From Gammaproteobacteria bacterium (GTDB lineage: Bacteria; Pseudomonadota; Gammaproteobacteria; Poriferisulfidales; Oxydemutatoraceae), in assembly GCA_028817225.1 (NCBI GenBank), contig JAPPQC010000036.1:1-37090 (forward strand): DNA of 37,090 nucleotides, written 5' to 3'. Positions 8,069 to 15,993 of the stretch are shown here, piece after piece. The notes below the pieces were generated by a model. It was not told where the DNA came from, searched no databases, and saw only the letters and a program-made list of their open reading frames with translations. Numbering within the stretch: the first letter of the stretch is position 1; every line of letters begins with the position of its first letter. A program made the translations under genes and the position numbers.

Positions 8069-8624
8069 AATCTGGGCGCAGACGGACGGCTTTGAGGCGT
8101 TCACTTCCGAGAGCAAGCGCAGGCTCAGCATCAGCCAGCAGCCGCGGCCTGTTGTCGCGGTGGAATTTCAGACGCAGCGCAGCGAGACGCTCGGCTGGGA
8201 CGCCTTTCGCGGGCAATATGTGATTGCCGACTTCATCTACACGCGCTGCGGCAGCGTGTGCCACGCGCTGGGGCTTGAGTTTTCGCAAATCCAGAAACAG
8301 GCGGCGGACCTGATTGACGGCGGGCGGCTGCATCTGCTGAGCGTCAGTTTCGACGCCGCCAACGACACGCCCGCGCAACTGGACGGCTACCTCGCGCGTT
8401 TCGGCGGCGACCCGCGCTCATGGACGGCGGCGCGCGTGACCGACGCGCACGGCGAACGGCAACTGTTTGATCAGTTCGGCATCGTCGTGCTGCCGGACGG
8501 CGCCGGCGGCTACGCCCACAACGCCGCACTGCATTTGATTTCGCCCGACGGTGAGTTGATGCAGGTGGTGGATTACGGAGAGTCGGGCGAGTTGATAGCG
8601 CGGCTGAGGAAGGTTGCCGGATGA
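8019..8624 (+). CDS. senC: SCO1/SenC-family copper chaperone
   Basis: SCO proteins are thioredoxin-fold, membrane-anchored periplasmic proteins that metallate the CuA site of subunit II. The 201 residues have an N-terminal hydrophobic anchor (about 4-20), the copper-binding CxxxC motif in YTRCGSVCHALG and a distal His in YAHNAALHL, matching the family's two Cys and one His. The start at 8019 is supported by the signal sequence, though no strong ribosome binding site is visible and two degenerate copies of this start lie upstream. Its position directly behind the CuA and catalytic subunits fits a role in assembling that enzyme. Confidence 0.88.
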   Translation: MRTLFSSVAVAAACFAAIWAQTDGFEAFTSESKRRLSISQQPRPVVAVEFQTQRSETLGWDAFRGQYVIADFIYTRCGSVCHALGLEFSQIQKQAADLIDGGRLHLLSVSFDAANDTPAQLDGYLARFGGDPRSWTAARVTDAHGERQLFDQFGIVVLPDGAGGYAHNAALHLISPDGELMQVVDYGESGELIARLRKVAG

Positions 8625-9205
8625 ATAGGCGTGCACGCCTGGCCGCATTGCTGGTTGGCTGGATCGTGGTGTCGGCAACGCCGGTTGCGGCTTGGCTTGA
8701 ATCCTCAATGCTGTTGCATGTTCTTGTGCAATTGCCGTTGCTGGCGTGCGCGGGATGGCTTGGCGGCGCGCTGCTGCCGCTGCCGTGGGTGGAATGGCTG
8801 AACCGCTATAACCGCCGCGGCGTGACCGGCGTTGTCCTCGTCAGCGGCGTCGCTTTTTTCTGGATGCTGCCGAGCGCGCTCGATGCATCGCTCGACAGCG
8901 GCCTTTTTGCCGCGGCCAAGGCGGTCTCCATCACGCTGCTAATCGGCACGGCGCTGTTCGTCACATCAAGAGTGTGGCATCCGCTGCTGAAGGGATTGTT
9001 TTTGCTGGAAGCATGGGCAATGCTCGCCCGCCTCGGCTATGTCTATGCCATCTCGCCCGACCGCCTCTGCACCAACTACCTGTTCGGCGAACAACAACTC
9101 CTCGGCGAAGCCCTGCTGTGGCTCGCCGGCGCCTGGGCCGTCCTCTGGACCACCCGCATCATGGCCGGCCCCAACTGGCCAAGCCTGAAAACAACGGGCG
9201 AGTAG
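8621..9205 (+). CDS. Integral membrane protein, orf1 of the norSY-senC-orf1 cluster
   Basis: The protein has 194 residues with about four to five hydrophobic helices (near 6-27, 30-50, 66-86, 95-116, 150-168). I see no heme or metal motif beyond scattered His, and I do not recognise a named domain. Its ATG overlaps the senC stop by four bases, so it is co-translated. The reported sNOR clusters end with an uncharacterised membrane protein in this place, which is the only basis for the label. An assembly or accessory role is inferred. Confidence 0.7.
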   Translation: MNRRARLAALLVGWIVVSATPVAAWLESSMLLHVLVQLPLLACAGWLGGALLPLPWVEWLNRYNRRGVTGVVLVSGVAFFWMLPSALDASLDSGLFAAAKAVSITLLIGTALFVTSRVWHPLLKGLFLLEAWAMLARLGYVYAISPDRLCTNYLFGEQQLLGEALLWLAGAWAVLWTTRIMAGPNWPSLKTTGE

Positions 9206-9248
9206 CCGCGCCAAGCGGGGGGGGCGGCAATTGGCGGGCGCGGTCAAG

Positions 9249-9254
9249 TATAAT
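9249..9254 (+). promoter_or_regulatory. Isolated TATAAT -10 element before the M16 genes
   Basis: A perfect TATAAT lies 44 bases after orf1 and about 90 bases before the preferred M16 start, in otherwise very GC-rich DNA. The nearest TTG-type hexamer is at the wrong spacing, so promoter status is tentative. Confidence 0.3.
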
Positions 9255-9261
9255 TCCTGCT

Positions 9262-9369
9262 GAAACCATGAAACCGCCACTGAAAAGATGGATGCGAACC
9301 GGTGAGCGCCGCGCTGCCGCATCGCCGCCTGCTGGAGAAACCATGAAACTGCCACTGAAAAGATGGATG
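9262..9369 (+). repeat. 75-base tandem duplication at the M16 gene start
   Basis: The 33-base unit GAAACCATGAAAC...GATGGATG occurs at 9262-9294 and 9337-9369 with one mismatch, exactly 75 bases apart. Both copies contain an in-frame ATG (9268 and 9343) and encode MKPPLKRWM and MKLPLKRWM. Only the second has GGAG at proper distance (9334-9337). Confidence 0.9.
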
Positions 9370-10755
9370 TACAAGCCGCCTGCGCGGCGGGCTTGCGTGC
9401 TGGTTTGCGTGCTGGCCGCCGTGCTGATGTCCGGTTGTGCCCGGATGTTGCCGTTTGCCGCGCCCGCTGCGCCCGCCGCGTCCGAACACGGCGTGTCCGA
9501 ATTTGTGCTGGACAACGGCATGAAAGTGCTGGTGTACGAAGACCATCGCGCGCCGGTTGTTGTCGCGCAGTTGTGGTACCGCGTTGGCGGCGCCGATGAA
9601 TACGGCGGGGTTACCGGCATCTCGCATTTTCTTGAGCACATGATGTTCAAGGGCACCCGCAAATATCCGCGCGAGTTGTTCACGAAGACGGTCAAGCGCT
9701 ACGGCGGGCGCGACAACGCCTTCACCGGCTCCGATTACACCGCGTATTACCAGGTGTTTGAGAAAAGCAGGCTGCCGGTCAGTTTTGATCTGGAGTCCGA
9801 CCGCATGACCAACCTGATTCTGAAGCCCGAAGATGTCGAGAAGGAGCGCGAGGTTGTCAAGGAGGAGCGGCGCTGGCGCGTGGACGACAGGCCCGAGGCG
9901 CGCGTGCGCGAACAACTCTATGCGACGGCGTTCAACAACGCGCCTTACCGCAACCCGGTTATCGGCTGGATGAAAGACATTGAGGAATTGTCGCTTGAAG
10001 ACCTGAGCGGCTGGTACCAGCGCTGGTATGCGCCGAACAACGCCGTTTATGTCGTGGTCGGCGATGTGGACCCGGCGGAGGTTCGGCGTTTGGCGCGGCG
10101 TTATCTGGAGCCGCTTGAACGCCGCCCGCTGCCGCCACGCAAGGCGCGCAGCGAGCCGCCGCAAGACGGCGAACGGCGCGTCTCGGTGGCGGCGCAGGCG
10201 GTGCAGCCATACATCGCGATGGGTTACCGCGCGCCGCGCGCAGGCGACACCCCGGTTGAATGGCATCCGTACGCGCTGGCGGTGCTGGCGGCGGTGCTCG
10301 GCGAGGGCGGCACATCGCGCTTCGCCCGGCGCCTGGTGCGCGGCGACGCCATCGCGCTGCACGCCGGCGCCGGTTACAGTCCGTACAGCCGTTACGATGA
10401 TTTGTTCACCATCAGCGCCGCGCCGGTCGCCGGTGTTGAAATGACGATGCTTGAAAACGCGATTGACCGCGAGGTGGATGAACTGCGCGAGAACCTGATT
10501 GACGGCGAGGAACTCGTCGCCATCAAGGCGCGCCTGATCGCGCACGAAGTGTACCGCCGCGACTCCATCAGCCACCAGGCGTATCTGCTCGGCAGTCTGG
10601 AGACCGTCGGCGCCGGCTGGCGCGAGTTGTTCCGTTACCGCAAGCGCATCGAGGCGGTTACGCCGGAGCAGGTGCGAACAGTCGCGCGGGAATACCTGAC
10701 GCCCGCGCGCCGCTCTGTCGCGGTGCTTGAACCGCAGGGAGTTGAAGGCCAATGA
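9343..10755 (+). CDS. M16 (pitrilysin-family) zinc peptidase, catalytic, probable lipoprotein
   Basis: This is a periplasmic zinc metallopeptidase of 470 residues. I start it at ATG 9343, which has GGAG at 9334-9337; an in-frame ATG at 9268 would add 25 residues that duplicate the N-terminus. The leader ends in VLMSGC, close to a lipobox. The inverted zinc motif HFLEH is at residues 95-99, and downstream EREVVKEERRWR supplies the third ligand region. The protein has the two M16 half-domains. It overlaps the next gene by four bases, and such pairs (active plus inactive M16 protein) act as a complex in many proteobacteria. The substrate is unknown. Confidence 0.9.
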   Translation: MKLPLKRWMYKPPARRACVLVCVLAAVLMSGCARMLPFAAPAAPAASEHGVSEFVLDNGMKVLVYEDHRAPVVVAQLWYRVGGADEYGGVTGISHFLEHMMFKGTRKYPRELFTKTVKRYGGRDNAFTGSDYTAYYQVFEKSRLPVSFDLESDRMTNLILKPEDVEKEREVVKEERRWRVDDRPEARVREQLYATAFNNAPYRNPVIGWMKDIEELSLEDLSGWYQRWYAPNNAVYVVVGDVDPAEVRRLARRYLEPLERRPLPPRKARSEPPQDGERRVSVAAQAVQPYIAMGYRAPRAGDTPVEWHPYALAVLAAVLGEGGTSRFARRLVRGDAIALHAGAGYSPYSRYDDLFTISAAPVAGVEMTMLENAIDREVDELRENLIDGEELVAIKARLIAHEVYRRDSISHQAYLLGSLETVGAGWRELFRYRKRIEAVTPEQVRTVAREYLTPARRSVAVLEPQGVEGQ

Positions 10756-12071
10756 CGCACCCGTCAAGACTGCTGCCGTTGTTCGGCCTGCTGTTTTTTG
10801 CGCTGTCCGGTTTGCCGCCGTTTGCGGGCGCCGCCGCCGCGGTTGAAATTGAGCACTGGCGCACGCCGCAGGGCATTGATGTCTATCATGTGCAGCGCAC
10901 CGAACTGCCGATGCTCGATGTGCGGCTGGTGTTTGATGCCGGCAGCGCGCGCGACGGCGACGATTACGGCCTTGCCAACCTGTCGGCGCACCTGCTGGGG
11001 CGCGGCGCCGGCGGCCTTGACGCCGACGAGATTGCGATGCGTTTCGAGCATGTCGGCGCGCAGTATTCGGCGTCGGTCGGGCGCGACATGACATCGCTGT
11101 CGCTGCGCACGCTGGTCGCGCCGGACTACATCAGGCAGGCGATTGACACCTTTGTCACGGTGCTGTCAAAGCCGGATTTTCCGCCGCTTGAGTTTGAACG
11201 CCTGAAGAAACAGGTGCTGACCGGCATTGAAAAACGCGCGCAGGAGCCGGGCACGCTTGCGGGGCTGGCCTTCAGCCGCGCGATTTACCGCGGCCATCCG
11301 TACGCGCATTCGCCGCAGGGCGAGAAGGACAGCGTCGCCGCCATCACGCTGAAGGATGTGCGCGCCTTCTATCGGCGTTACCTGGTGACGCGCAACCTGA
11401 CGATGGTTGTCGTCGGTGACCTTGCGCGCCCGCATGTCGAGGCTTTCGCGGCGCGCGTCGCGGCGGCGCTGCCGGCGGGCGCGGCGCCGGCGCCGCTGCC
11501 GCCGCTGCGCGACATCACCGCGCCGCGCGAGATACGGGTGCCGTTCAAGTCGGCGCAGGCGCATGTGTTCATGGGCCAGCCCGCCGTCGCCCATGACCAC
11601 GCCGATTTCTTTCCGCTTTATCTCGGCAACCACATTCTCGGCGGCAGCGGCTTCGGCTCGCGCCTGATTGAGACGGTGCGCGTCGCCAACGGCTATGCAT
11701 ACAGCATCTGGAGTTATTTTGTGCACCGCCGCGAGCGCGGCGCCTTTGTGGTCGGCTTCGAGACGCGCGCCGACCAGGCCGAAGACGCCATCGCGCTGAC
11801 GCGCAATGTCATCGCCGAGTTCAAGCGCAACGGGCCGCAAGACGAGGAACTGGCGCTGGCGAAGGACAATGTGCAGGGCGGCTTTCCGATTCGCACCAGC
11901 GACAACGGGAAGATTCTCGACTGGGTGACGCGCATCGCCGTCCACCGCCTGGATCTTGATTTTCTCGACACCTTCGTCGGCAAGGTGCGCCAGGTTGAAA
12001 AGGATGACATTGTGCGCGCGTTCCGCAATCGCATTGCCGACGATTTGACCGTGGTCGTCGTCGGCGGCTGA
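10752..12071 (+). CDS. M16-family protein without the zinc motif, partner of the preceding peptidase
   Basis: This protein has 439 residues with a clear signal peptide (to about GAAAAV, residue 30). It has the M16 fold pattern, but the position of HxxEH reads NLSAHLLGRG, so the zinc ligands are missing and it should not be catalytic itself. The C-terminal half keeps the substrate-binding R and Y of the family in VRVANGYAYSIWSYF. An ATGA overlap with the active peptidase argues for a fixed stoichiometric pair. Confidence 0.9.
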   Translation: MTHPSRLLPLFGLLFFALSGLPPFAGAAAAVEIEHWRTPQGIDVYHVQRTELPMLDVRLVFDAGSARDGDDYGLANLSAHLLGRGAGGLDADEIAMRFEHVGAQYSASVGRDMTSLSLRTLVAPDYIRQAIDTFVTVLSKPDFPPLEFERLKKQVLTGIEKRAQEPGTLAGLAFSRAIYRGHPYAHSPQGEKDSVAAITLKDVRAFYRRYLVTRNLTMVVVGDLARPHVEAFAARVAAALPAGAAPAPLPPLRDITAPREIRVPFKSAQAHVFMGQPAVAHDHADFFPLYLGNHILGGSGFGSRLIETVRVANGYAYSIWSYFVHRRERGAFVVGFETRADQAEDAIALTRNVIAEFKRNGPQDEELALAKDNVQGGFPIRTSDNGKILDWVTRIAVHRLDLDFLDTFVGKVRQVEKDDIVRAFRNRIADDLTVVVVGG

Positions 12072-12080
12072 GCCGCGCCG

Positions 12081-12728
12081 ATGCCGCGCACGCCGCCGGG
12101 CAAAGTCCGCATCATCGCGGGCGACTGGCGCGGACGCCATCTTGAGTTTGCCGACGAACCGCATCTGCGGCCAACGCCGGACCGCGTCCGCGAGACATTG
12201 TTCAACTGGCTGCAACCGGCGATTGACGGCGCGGTTTGTCTCGACCTGTTCGCCGGCAGCGGCGCGCTCGGCTTTGAAGCGCTGTCGCGCGGCGCCGCGC
12301 ACGCCACGCTGGTGGACGCCGACGCGCGCGTGTGCGCGCAGATACGCCGCGAGGCGAAACGCTTCGGCGCACACGGCATTGAAGTGGTGCACGACAGCGC
12401 CGAACGCTTTATTGCGAACGCCGGTGCTGCACGCGGCATTGAGGCCGCGCACGACAGCGCCGAATACTTTTCCGCGAACGCCGGCGCCGCGCGCGCCTGC
12501 GATATTGTTTTTCTCGACCCGCCGTTTGCCTCTGACCTGCTCGCGGAAACCTGCCGTTTGCTGGACGGGTGCGGCGGGCTGATTCATCCGCGCACGCTGA
12601 TTTACGCCGAGGCCGCCGCCGGTTCGTTCGCGCCGCCGCCGCACTGGCGCCGCGTTCGCCGCTCGCGCGCGCACGATGTGGAGTATTTTCTGCTGACGGC
12701 GGCGGGCGCGGCGGCGGCGTTGGAGTAG
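12081..12728 (+). CDS. rsmD: 16S rRNA (guanine966-N2)-methyltransferase RsmD
   Basis: RsmD methylates G966 of 16S rRNA using S-adenosylmethionine. The family start [18 protein letters not shown] motif [19 protein letters not shown] and catalytic DPPF are all present. At 215 residues it is slightly long, because a 20-residue tandem duplication sits between the SAM motif and DPPF (see separate entry). It is followed 10 bases later by coaD, a common neighbour in proteobacteria. Confidence 0.95.
   Translation: MPRTPPGKVRIIAGDWRGRHLEFADEPHLRPTPDRVRETLFNWLQPAIDGAVCLDLFAGSGALGFEALSRGAAHATLVDADARVCAQIRREAKRFGAHGIEVVHDSAERFIANAGAARGIEAAHDSAEYFSANAGAARACDIVFLDPPFASDLLAETCRLLDGCGGLIHPRTLIYAEAAAGSFAPPPHWRRVRRSRAHDVEYFLLTAAGAAAALE
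12375..12494 (+). repeat. 60-base tandem duplication inside rsmD
   Basis: Two consecutive 60-base units (12375-12434 and 12435-12494) encode [20 protein letters not shown] and [20 protein letters not shown]. They keep the frame and differ at a handful of bases, so the duplication is old enough to have drifted but is still clear. Confidence 0.95.
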
Positions 12729-12738
12729 AATACGGCGC

Positions 12739-13224
12739 ATGAGTCTGATTGCGGTTTATCCGGGCACATTCGACCCGATCACCAACGGCCACACCGACCT
12801 CGTGCGCCGCGCGCAGCCGCTGTTCGACCGGATTGTCGTCGGCGTCGCGGGCGCGCCGGGCAAGACGGCCTTTTTCAGCCGCGCCGAACGCATTGACATG
12901 GCAACGCGCGTGCTCGCGCAATACGCCGGCGTCGAGGTGCACGGCTTTGACGGCCTGCTGGTGGACTTTGCGAGGGAGCATTCGGCCAGCGTTATTCTGC
13001 GCGGGCTGCGCGCCGTGTCCGACTTTGAATACGAGTTTCAACTGGCCGGCATGAACCGCAAACTGGACGACTCGCTGGAGTCGGTGTTCATGATGCCGTC
13101 CGACGAGCACGCTTTCATCTCGTCCGGCCTGGTGCGCGAGATTGCCGAACTCGGCGGCAATGTCTCGGCCTTCGTCGCGCCGGAGGTCGAGGCCGAGATG
13201 AAACGCAAAATCGGAGAACGCTGA
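12739..13224 (+). CDS. coaD: Phosphopantetheine adenylyltransferase CoaD
   Basis: CoaD transfers AMP to 4'-phosphopantetheine in coenzyme A synthesis. The 161 residues match the family length and carry the nucleotidyltransferase motif [10 protein letters not shown] at the start, the ligand segment [14 protein letters not shown] and the closing [16 protein letters not shown]. No anomaly was seen. Confidence 0.96.
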   Translation: MSLIAVYPGTFDPITNGHTDLVRRAQPLFDRIVVGVAGAPGKTAFFSRAERIDMATRVLAQYAGVEVHGFDGLLVDFAREHSASVILRGLRAVSDFEYEFQLAGMNRKLDDSLESVFMMPSDEHAFISSGLVREIAELGGNVSAFVAPEVEAEMKRKIGER

Positions 13225-13246
13225 TGTGTGCGGCGGAGGCGGTGGA

Positions 13247-13420
13247 TAGGCGTTGGTTTGCGTTGCTTTTGCCGCCGTTGTTTGTTTGGCGGCGGCGGGC
13301 AGGCGCCCGGCCATGAGCGCGTTGGCAACGGCGGTTCTGGATTGGCGCCCGCCAATGCGCGCGTTGGCGGCGCTTCGTGCTGTTGTTGTCGCCGTTGTTT
13401 GCCTTGCGGCGGCGACGGCC
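13247..13420 (+). repeat. Imperfect duplication of the ggt signal-peptide region
   Basis: Around 13253-13310 the frame reads VCVAFAAVVCLAAAGRRP, and about 110 bases later the ggt signal peptide reads LRAVVVAVVCLAAATAFAGG. At DNA level GCCGCCGTTGTTTG...GGCGGCGG recurs as GTCGCCGTTGTTTG...GGCGGCGA. The upstream copy has no good start of its own. Confidence 0.6.
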
Positions 13421-15163
13421 TTTGCGGGCGGGCGCGAAGCGGCGGTTGCGACGGCGCACCCCGATGCGACGGACGCCGCGTTTGAGGTTCTGGGGCAGGG
13501 CGGCAATGCGTTTGACGCCGCGGTGGCGGCGGCGGCGGCGCTGGCAGTGGTTGAGCCGTATTCTTCGGGGCTGGGCGGCGGCGGTTTCTGGCTGCTGCAC
13601 CGCGCCGCCGACGACAAGACCGTGATGCTCGACGGGCGCGAACGCGCACCGCTCGACGCGCACCGCGACCTGTATCTGGACGACGACGGCAACATCATTC
13701 CGGGCGCTTCGATTGACGGCGCGCTGGCCGCCGGCATTCCGGGGCTTGCCGCCGCGCTGGAACACCTTGCACGCGATTACGGGCGGTTGCCGCTGGCGCG
13801 CAGTCTGGCGCCGGCGATACGCCTTGCGCGCGACGGCTTTGAGGTGGACGACGCGTACCGCGCGATGGTGCGCCGGCGTCTTGATGCGCTGCGCGCTTCT
13901 CCCGCCGCGGCCTCGGTGTTTCTGCACAATGGGCAGGTGCCGCCGCCGCGCCACCGGGTGGTTCAGCCCGATCTGGCGGCGACGCTGGAGTTGATGGCCC
14001 GCCACGGCGCCGCCGGTTTCTACAAGGGTGCGCTGGCCGCGCGGCTGGTCGAGGGCGTGCGCCGCGCCGGCGGCATCTGGCGGCTTGATGACCTGGCGCA
14101 ATACCGCGTGGCGGAGCGCGAGCCGGTGCGTATTTCGTACCGCGGCGCCGAGATTGTCAGCGCCGCGCCGCCATCGTCCGGCGGCCTGGTGATGGGCATT
14201 GTCTTCAACCTGCTCGGGCGCTTCGATCTGGCGGCGATGAAGGAGGCCGACCGGGTTCATCACATGGCCGAGGCGATGCGCCGCGCCTACCGCGACCGCG
14301 CCGAATACATGGGCGACCCCGATTATGTGGACATGCCGGTCGCGCGCCTGCTGAGCAGCGAATACGCGGCGTCGCTGGCGGCGAGCATCCGGCCCGGGCA
14401 AGCAACGCCCGGCGCCGTCGCACCTTTGGGCGGTGGTAGTAATGGCGTGGGCGCAAGCGAGGGCGAGGGTGCAACCGGCGGCCAGGGCGTTGGCAGGAAT
14501 GCGGGCGAAAACGGCGGCCATGGCACTGACGGGAATGCCGGCGGGCGCGAAGGCAAAGACACAACGCACTACTCCATCATGGACGGCGACGGCAACCGCG
14601 TCGGCGCGACGCTTTCCATCAACTATGGCTTCGGTTCCGGGTTCATGGTCGAGGGCACCGGCGTTTTGCTGAACGACGAGATGGACGATTTTGTCGCCAA
14701 ACCCGGCGTGCCGAATCTCTACGGGCTGGTCGGCGGCGAGGCCAACGCCATCGCGCCCGGCAAGCGAATGCTGTCGAGCATGTCGCCGACCTTCGTTACC
14801 GACAGCCGCCGCACCGCCGTCATCGGCACGCCCGGCGGCAGCCGCATCATCACGATGGTGCTGCTCGGCATCCTGAAATTCCTCGAAGGCGGCAGCGCCG
14901 CACAAATCGTGCACACGCCGCGCTACCATCACCAATACCTGCCGGACGAAATCAGTTACGAACCCGGTGCCCTGCCGCCGCAAATCGTGCAGCAACTGCA
15001 AACCTTCGGCCACCACCTGAAACCCCGCACCGAACGCTACGGGAATATGCAGGTGGTCATCCACGACCACCGCAGCGGCACCATGCAGGCCGCATCAGAC
15101 CCGCGAGGAGTAGGCGCGGCGCGGGTGGGAGATTACCGACGGCAGGGGATTGGGAGGGATTAG
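13355..15163 (+). CDS. ggt: Gamma-glutamyltransferase (glutathione hydrolase)
   Basis: GGT is a periplasmic N-terminal-nucleophile enzyme that cleaves the gamma-glutamyl bond of glutathione and self-processes into two subunits. The chosen ATG 13355 gives 602 residues with a typical signal peptide ending near AFAGG; ATG 13313 is an in-frame alternative. The autocleavage site is TTHYS, nucleophile Thr403 (ACA at 14561). Family motifs VVEPYSSGLGGGGF, PPSSGG, LLNDEMDDF and GTPGGSRI are present. An unusual glycine-rich insert of about 45 residues lies directly before the nucleophile. A hairpin overlaps the stop codon. Confidence 0.93.
   Translation: MRALAALRAVVVAVVCLAAATAFAGGREAAVATAHPDATDAAFEVLGQGGNAFDAAVAAAAALAVVEPYSSGLGGGGFWLLHRAADDKTVMLDGRERAPLDAHRDLYLDDDGNIIPGASIDGALAAGIPGLAAALEHLARDYGRLPLARSLAPAIRLARDGFEVDDAYRAMVRRRLDALRASPAAASVFLHNGQVPPPRHRVVQPDLAATLELMARHGAAGFYKGALAARLVEGVRRAGGIWRLDDLAQYRVAEREPVRISYRGAEIVSAAPPSSGGLVMGIVFNLLGRFDLAAMKEADRVHHMAEAMRRAYRDRAEYMGDPDYVDMPVARLLSSEYAASLAASIRPGQATPGAVAPLGGGSNGVGASEGEGATGGQGVGRNAGENGGHGTDGNAGGREGKDTTHYSIMDGDGNRVGATLSINYGFGSGFMVEGTGVLLNDEMDDFVAKPGVPNLYGLVGGEANAIAPGKRMLSSMSPTFVTDSRRTAVIGTPGGSRIITMVLLGILKFLEGGSAAQIVHTPRYHHQYLPDEISYEPGALPPQIVQQLQTFGHHLKPRTERYGNMQVVIHDHRSGTMQAASDPRGVGAARVGDYRRQGIGRD
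14421..14556 (+). repeat. Gly/Asn/Glu-rich insert before the GGT autocleavage Thr
   Basis: Between the large-subunit end (SIRPGQATPG) and KDTTHYS the frame runs through about 45 residues dominated by G, N, E and A with G-x-G-type periodicity (GASEGEGATGGQG, RNAGENGG, TDGNAGG). The DNA shows loosely repeated GGC/GGG triplets. In ordinary GGTs this linker is short. Confidence 0.7.
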
Positions 15164-15193
15164 ACCATTTTTCCCATCCGGGAAAAATGGTCT
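15162..15193 (+). terminator. Perfect 14-bp hairpin over the ggt stop codon
   Basis: AGACCATTTTTCCC (15162-15175) and its exact complement (15180-15193) are separated by a four-base loop ATCC. The left arm includes two bases of the TAG stop. No run of T follows, so classical intrinsic termination is uncertain; it may stabilise the 3' end or terminate with factors. It marks the border to the AT-rich island. Confidence 0.55.
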
Positions 15194-15284
15194 GAGATAA
15201 TCCCGCATAACAAAGGAAAATAAATAAAACACAGTAAAAATCAATAGATTACGAGAATATCTACGAATTAAGAGCGCCAAGGGT

Positions 15285-15479
15285 ATGAAAAAACCTTCCC
15301 AAAACCTGATTATCCGCAACAGCACCGCGGAATTACAGGCGGATTCAGTTATTAGGAAATTCCTAACAACTGGCGCAGACGATGCGCTCACTTGGGCTGA
15401 TGCGTCGACTCGGATGTATAGTTATTTTCCGCTAATATCAATAAGTTACACATATTATATCTTGCTCGACCTGCCATGA
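15285..15479 (+). pseudogene. RhuM-like protein remnant
   Basis: A 64-codon frame starts with LIIRNSTAEL, closely resembling the start of RhuM-family proteins (LxIRNSTAEFL), then jumps to DSVIRKFLTTGADDA, which resembles a middle part of that family, and ends in unrelated text. It looks like an internally deleted remnant. The region 15164-15600 has no other gene: it holds the hairpin, this remnant and a promoter-like pair. The resemblance is judged from memory and short, so confidence is low. Confidence 0.35.
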
Positions 15480-15499
15480 ACTTTGCGAACTTGCAGGAT

Positions 15500-15528
15500 T
15501 TGAACCGCCCGCCTATTTCTGCTATCTT
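15500..15528 (+). promoter_or_regulatory. Sigma-70-like promoter for the repeat protein gene
   Basis: TTGAAC (15500-15505) and TATCTT (15523-15528) are spaced by exactly 17 bases, four of six matches each. A start near 15535 gives a leader of about 65 bases before the ATG at 15601. Confidence 0.35.
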
Positions 15529-15600
15529 TAGTTTCAAGCGGAATATGACTTCGCCAGTTCTAGTTTCTGTCTTTACATTCGTTTACTCGAGGGCCAAAAC

Positions 15601-15993
15601 ATGAAATATCAACACATCAGTGGGGTTATCGCGATTATCCTCGCTTTTATGGTGCCGTCATCACAAGCGCAGAACTGTACTTCCCGGATGCTCGGGGGGA
15701 CGACGTTCCACAATTGTGATGACACTTCGGGAACTTCTCAAAGGTTTGGTAGCACAACGTTCCATAACTTTGATGGAGCTTCGGGAACCTCTCAGAGGTT
15801 TGGTGACACAACGTTCCATAATTTTGATGGAGCTTCGGGAACCTCTCAGAAGTTCGGTGACACGACGTTCCATAATTTCGATGGTGCTTCGGGGACATCC
15901 CAAAGATTTGGTGGAACAACTTTCCATAATTTTGGCGAAACCACATGCACTTCCCGAACAATTGGTGGAACAACTTTCACAGACTGTCATTGA
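15601..15993 (+). CDS. Small secreted protein with 18-residue tandem repeats
   Basis: The product has 130 residues. A signal peptide (about 1-23, cleavage near SSQAQ) is followed almost wholly by five 18-residue repeats of the form TTFHNFDGASGTSQRFGD plus a partial sixth. Repeated hydrophobic/polar alternation and G/S/T turns suggest a beta-solenoid. Cys residues sit only in the first and last units (NCTSR, HNC, CTSR, TDC), as if disulfides cap the stack. Similar small secreted repeat proteins (G-x-TTFxNF, GTSQ-x-G) are common and uncharacterised, so I assign no function. GC content is well below the flanking core genes. It is 114 bases upstream of the TIR operon, same strand. Confidence 0.75.
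   Translation: MKYQHISGVIAIILAFMVPSSQAQNCTSRMLGGTTFHNCDDTSGTSQRFGSTTFHNFDGASGTSQRFGDTTFHNFDGASGTSQKFGDTTFHNFDGASGTSQRFGGTTFHNFGETTCTSRTIGGTTFTDCH
15715..15975 (+). repeat. 54-base tandem repeat array within the secreted repeat protein
   Basis: The units begin with ACGTTCCAYAAYTTTGAT-type sequence and repeat every 54 bases, five times. Middle units are nearly identical at DNA level, while the outer ones have drifted, which points to recent internal copying. Confidence 0.85.

Noticed and set aside
9244..15070. Very long antisense reading frames (616 residues at 9244-11094, 651 at 13115-15070)
   Set aside because: They lie opposite genes with clear family motifs; their sequences are Arg/Ala/His-rich low-complexity text typical of GC-rich shadow frames.
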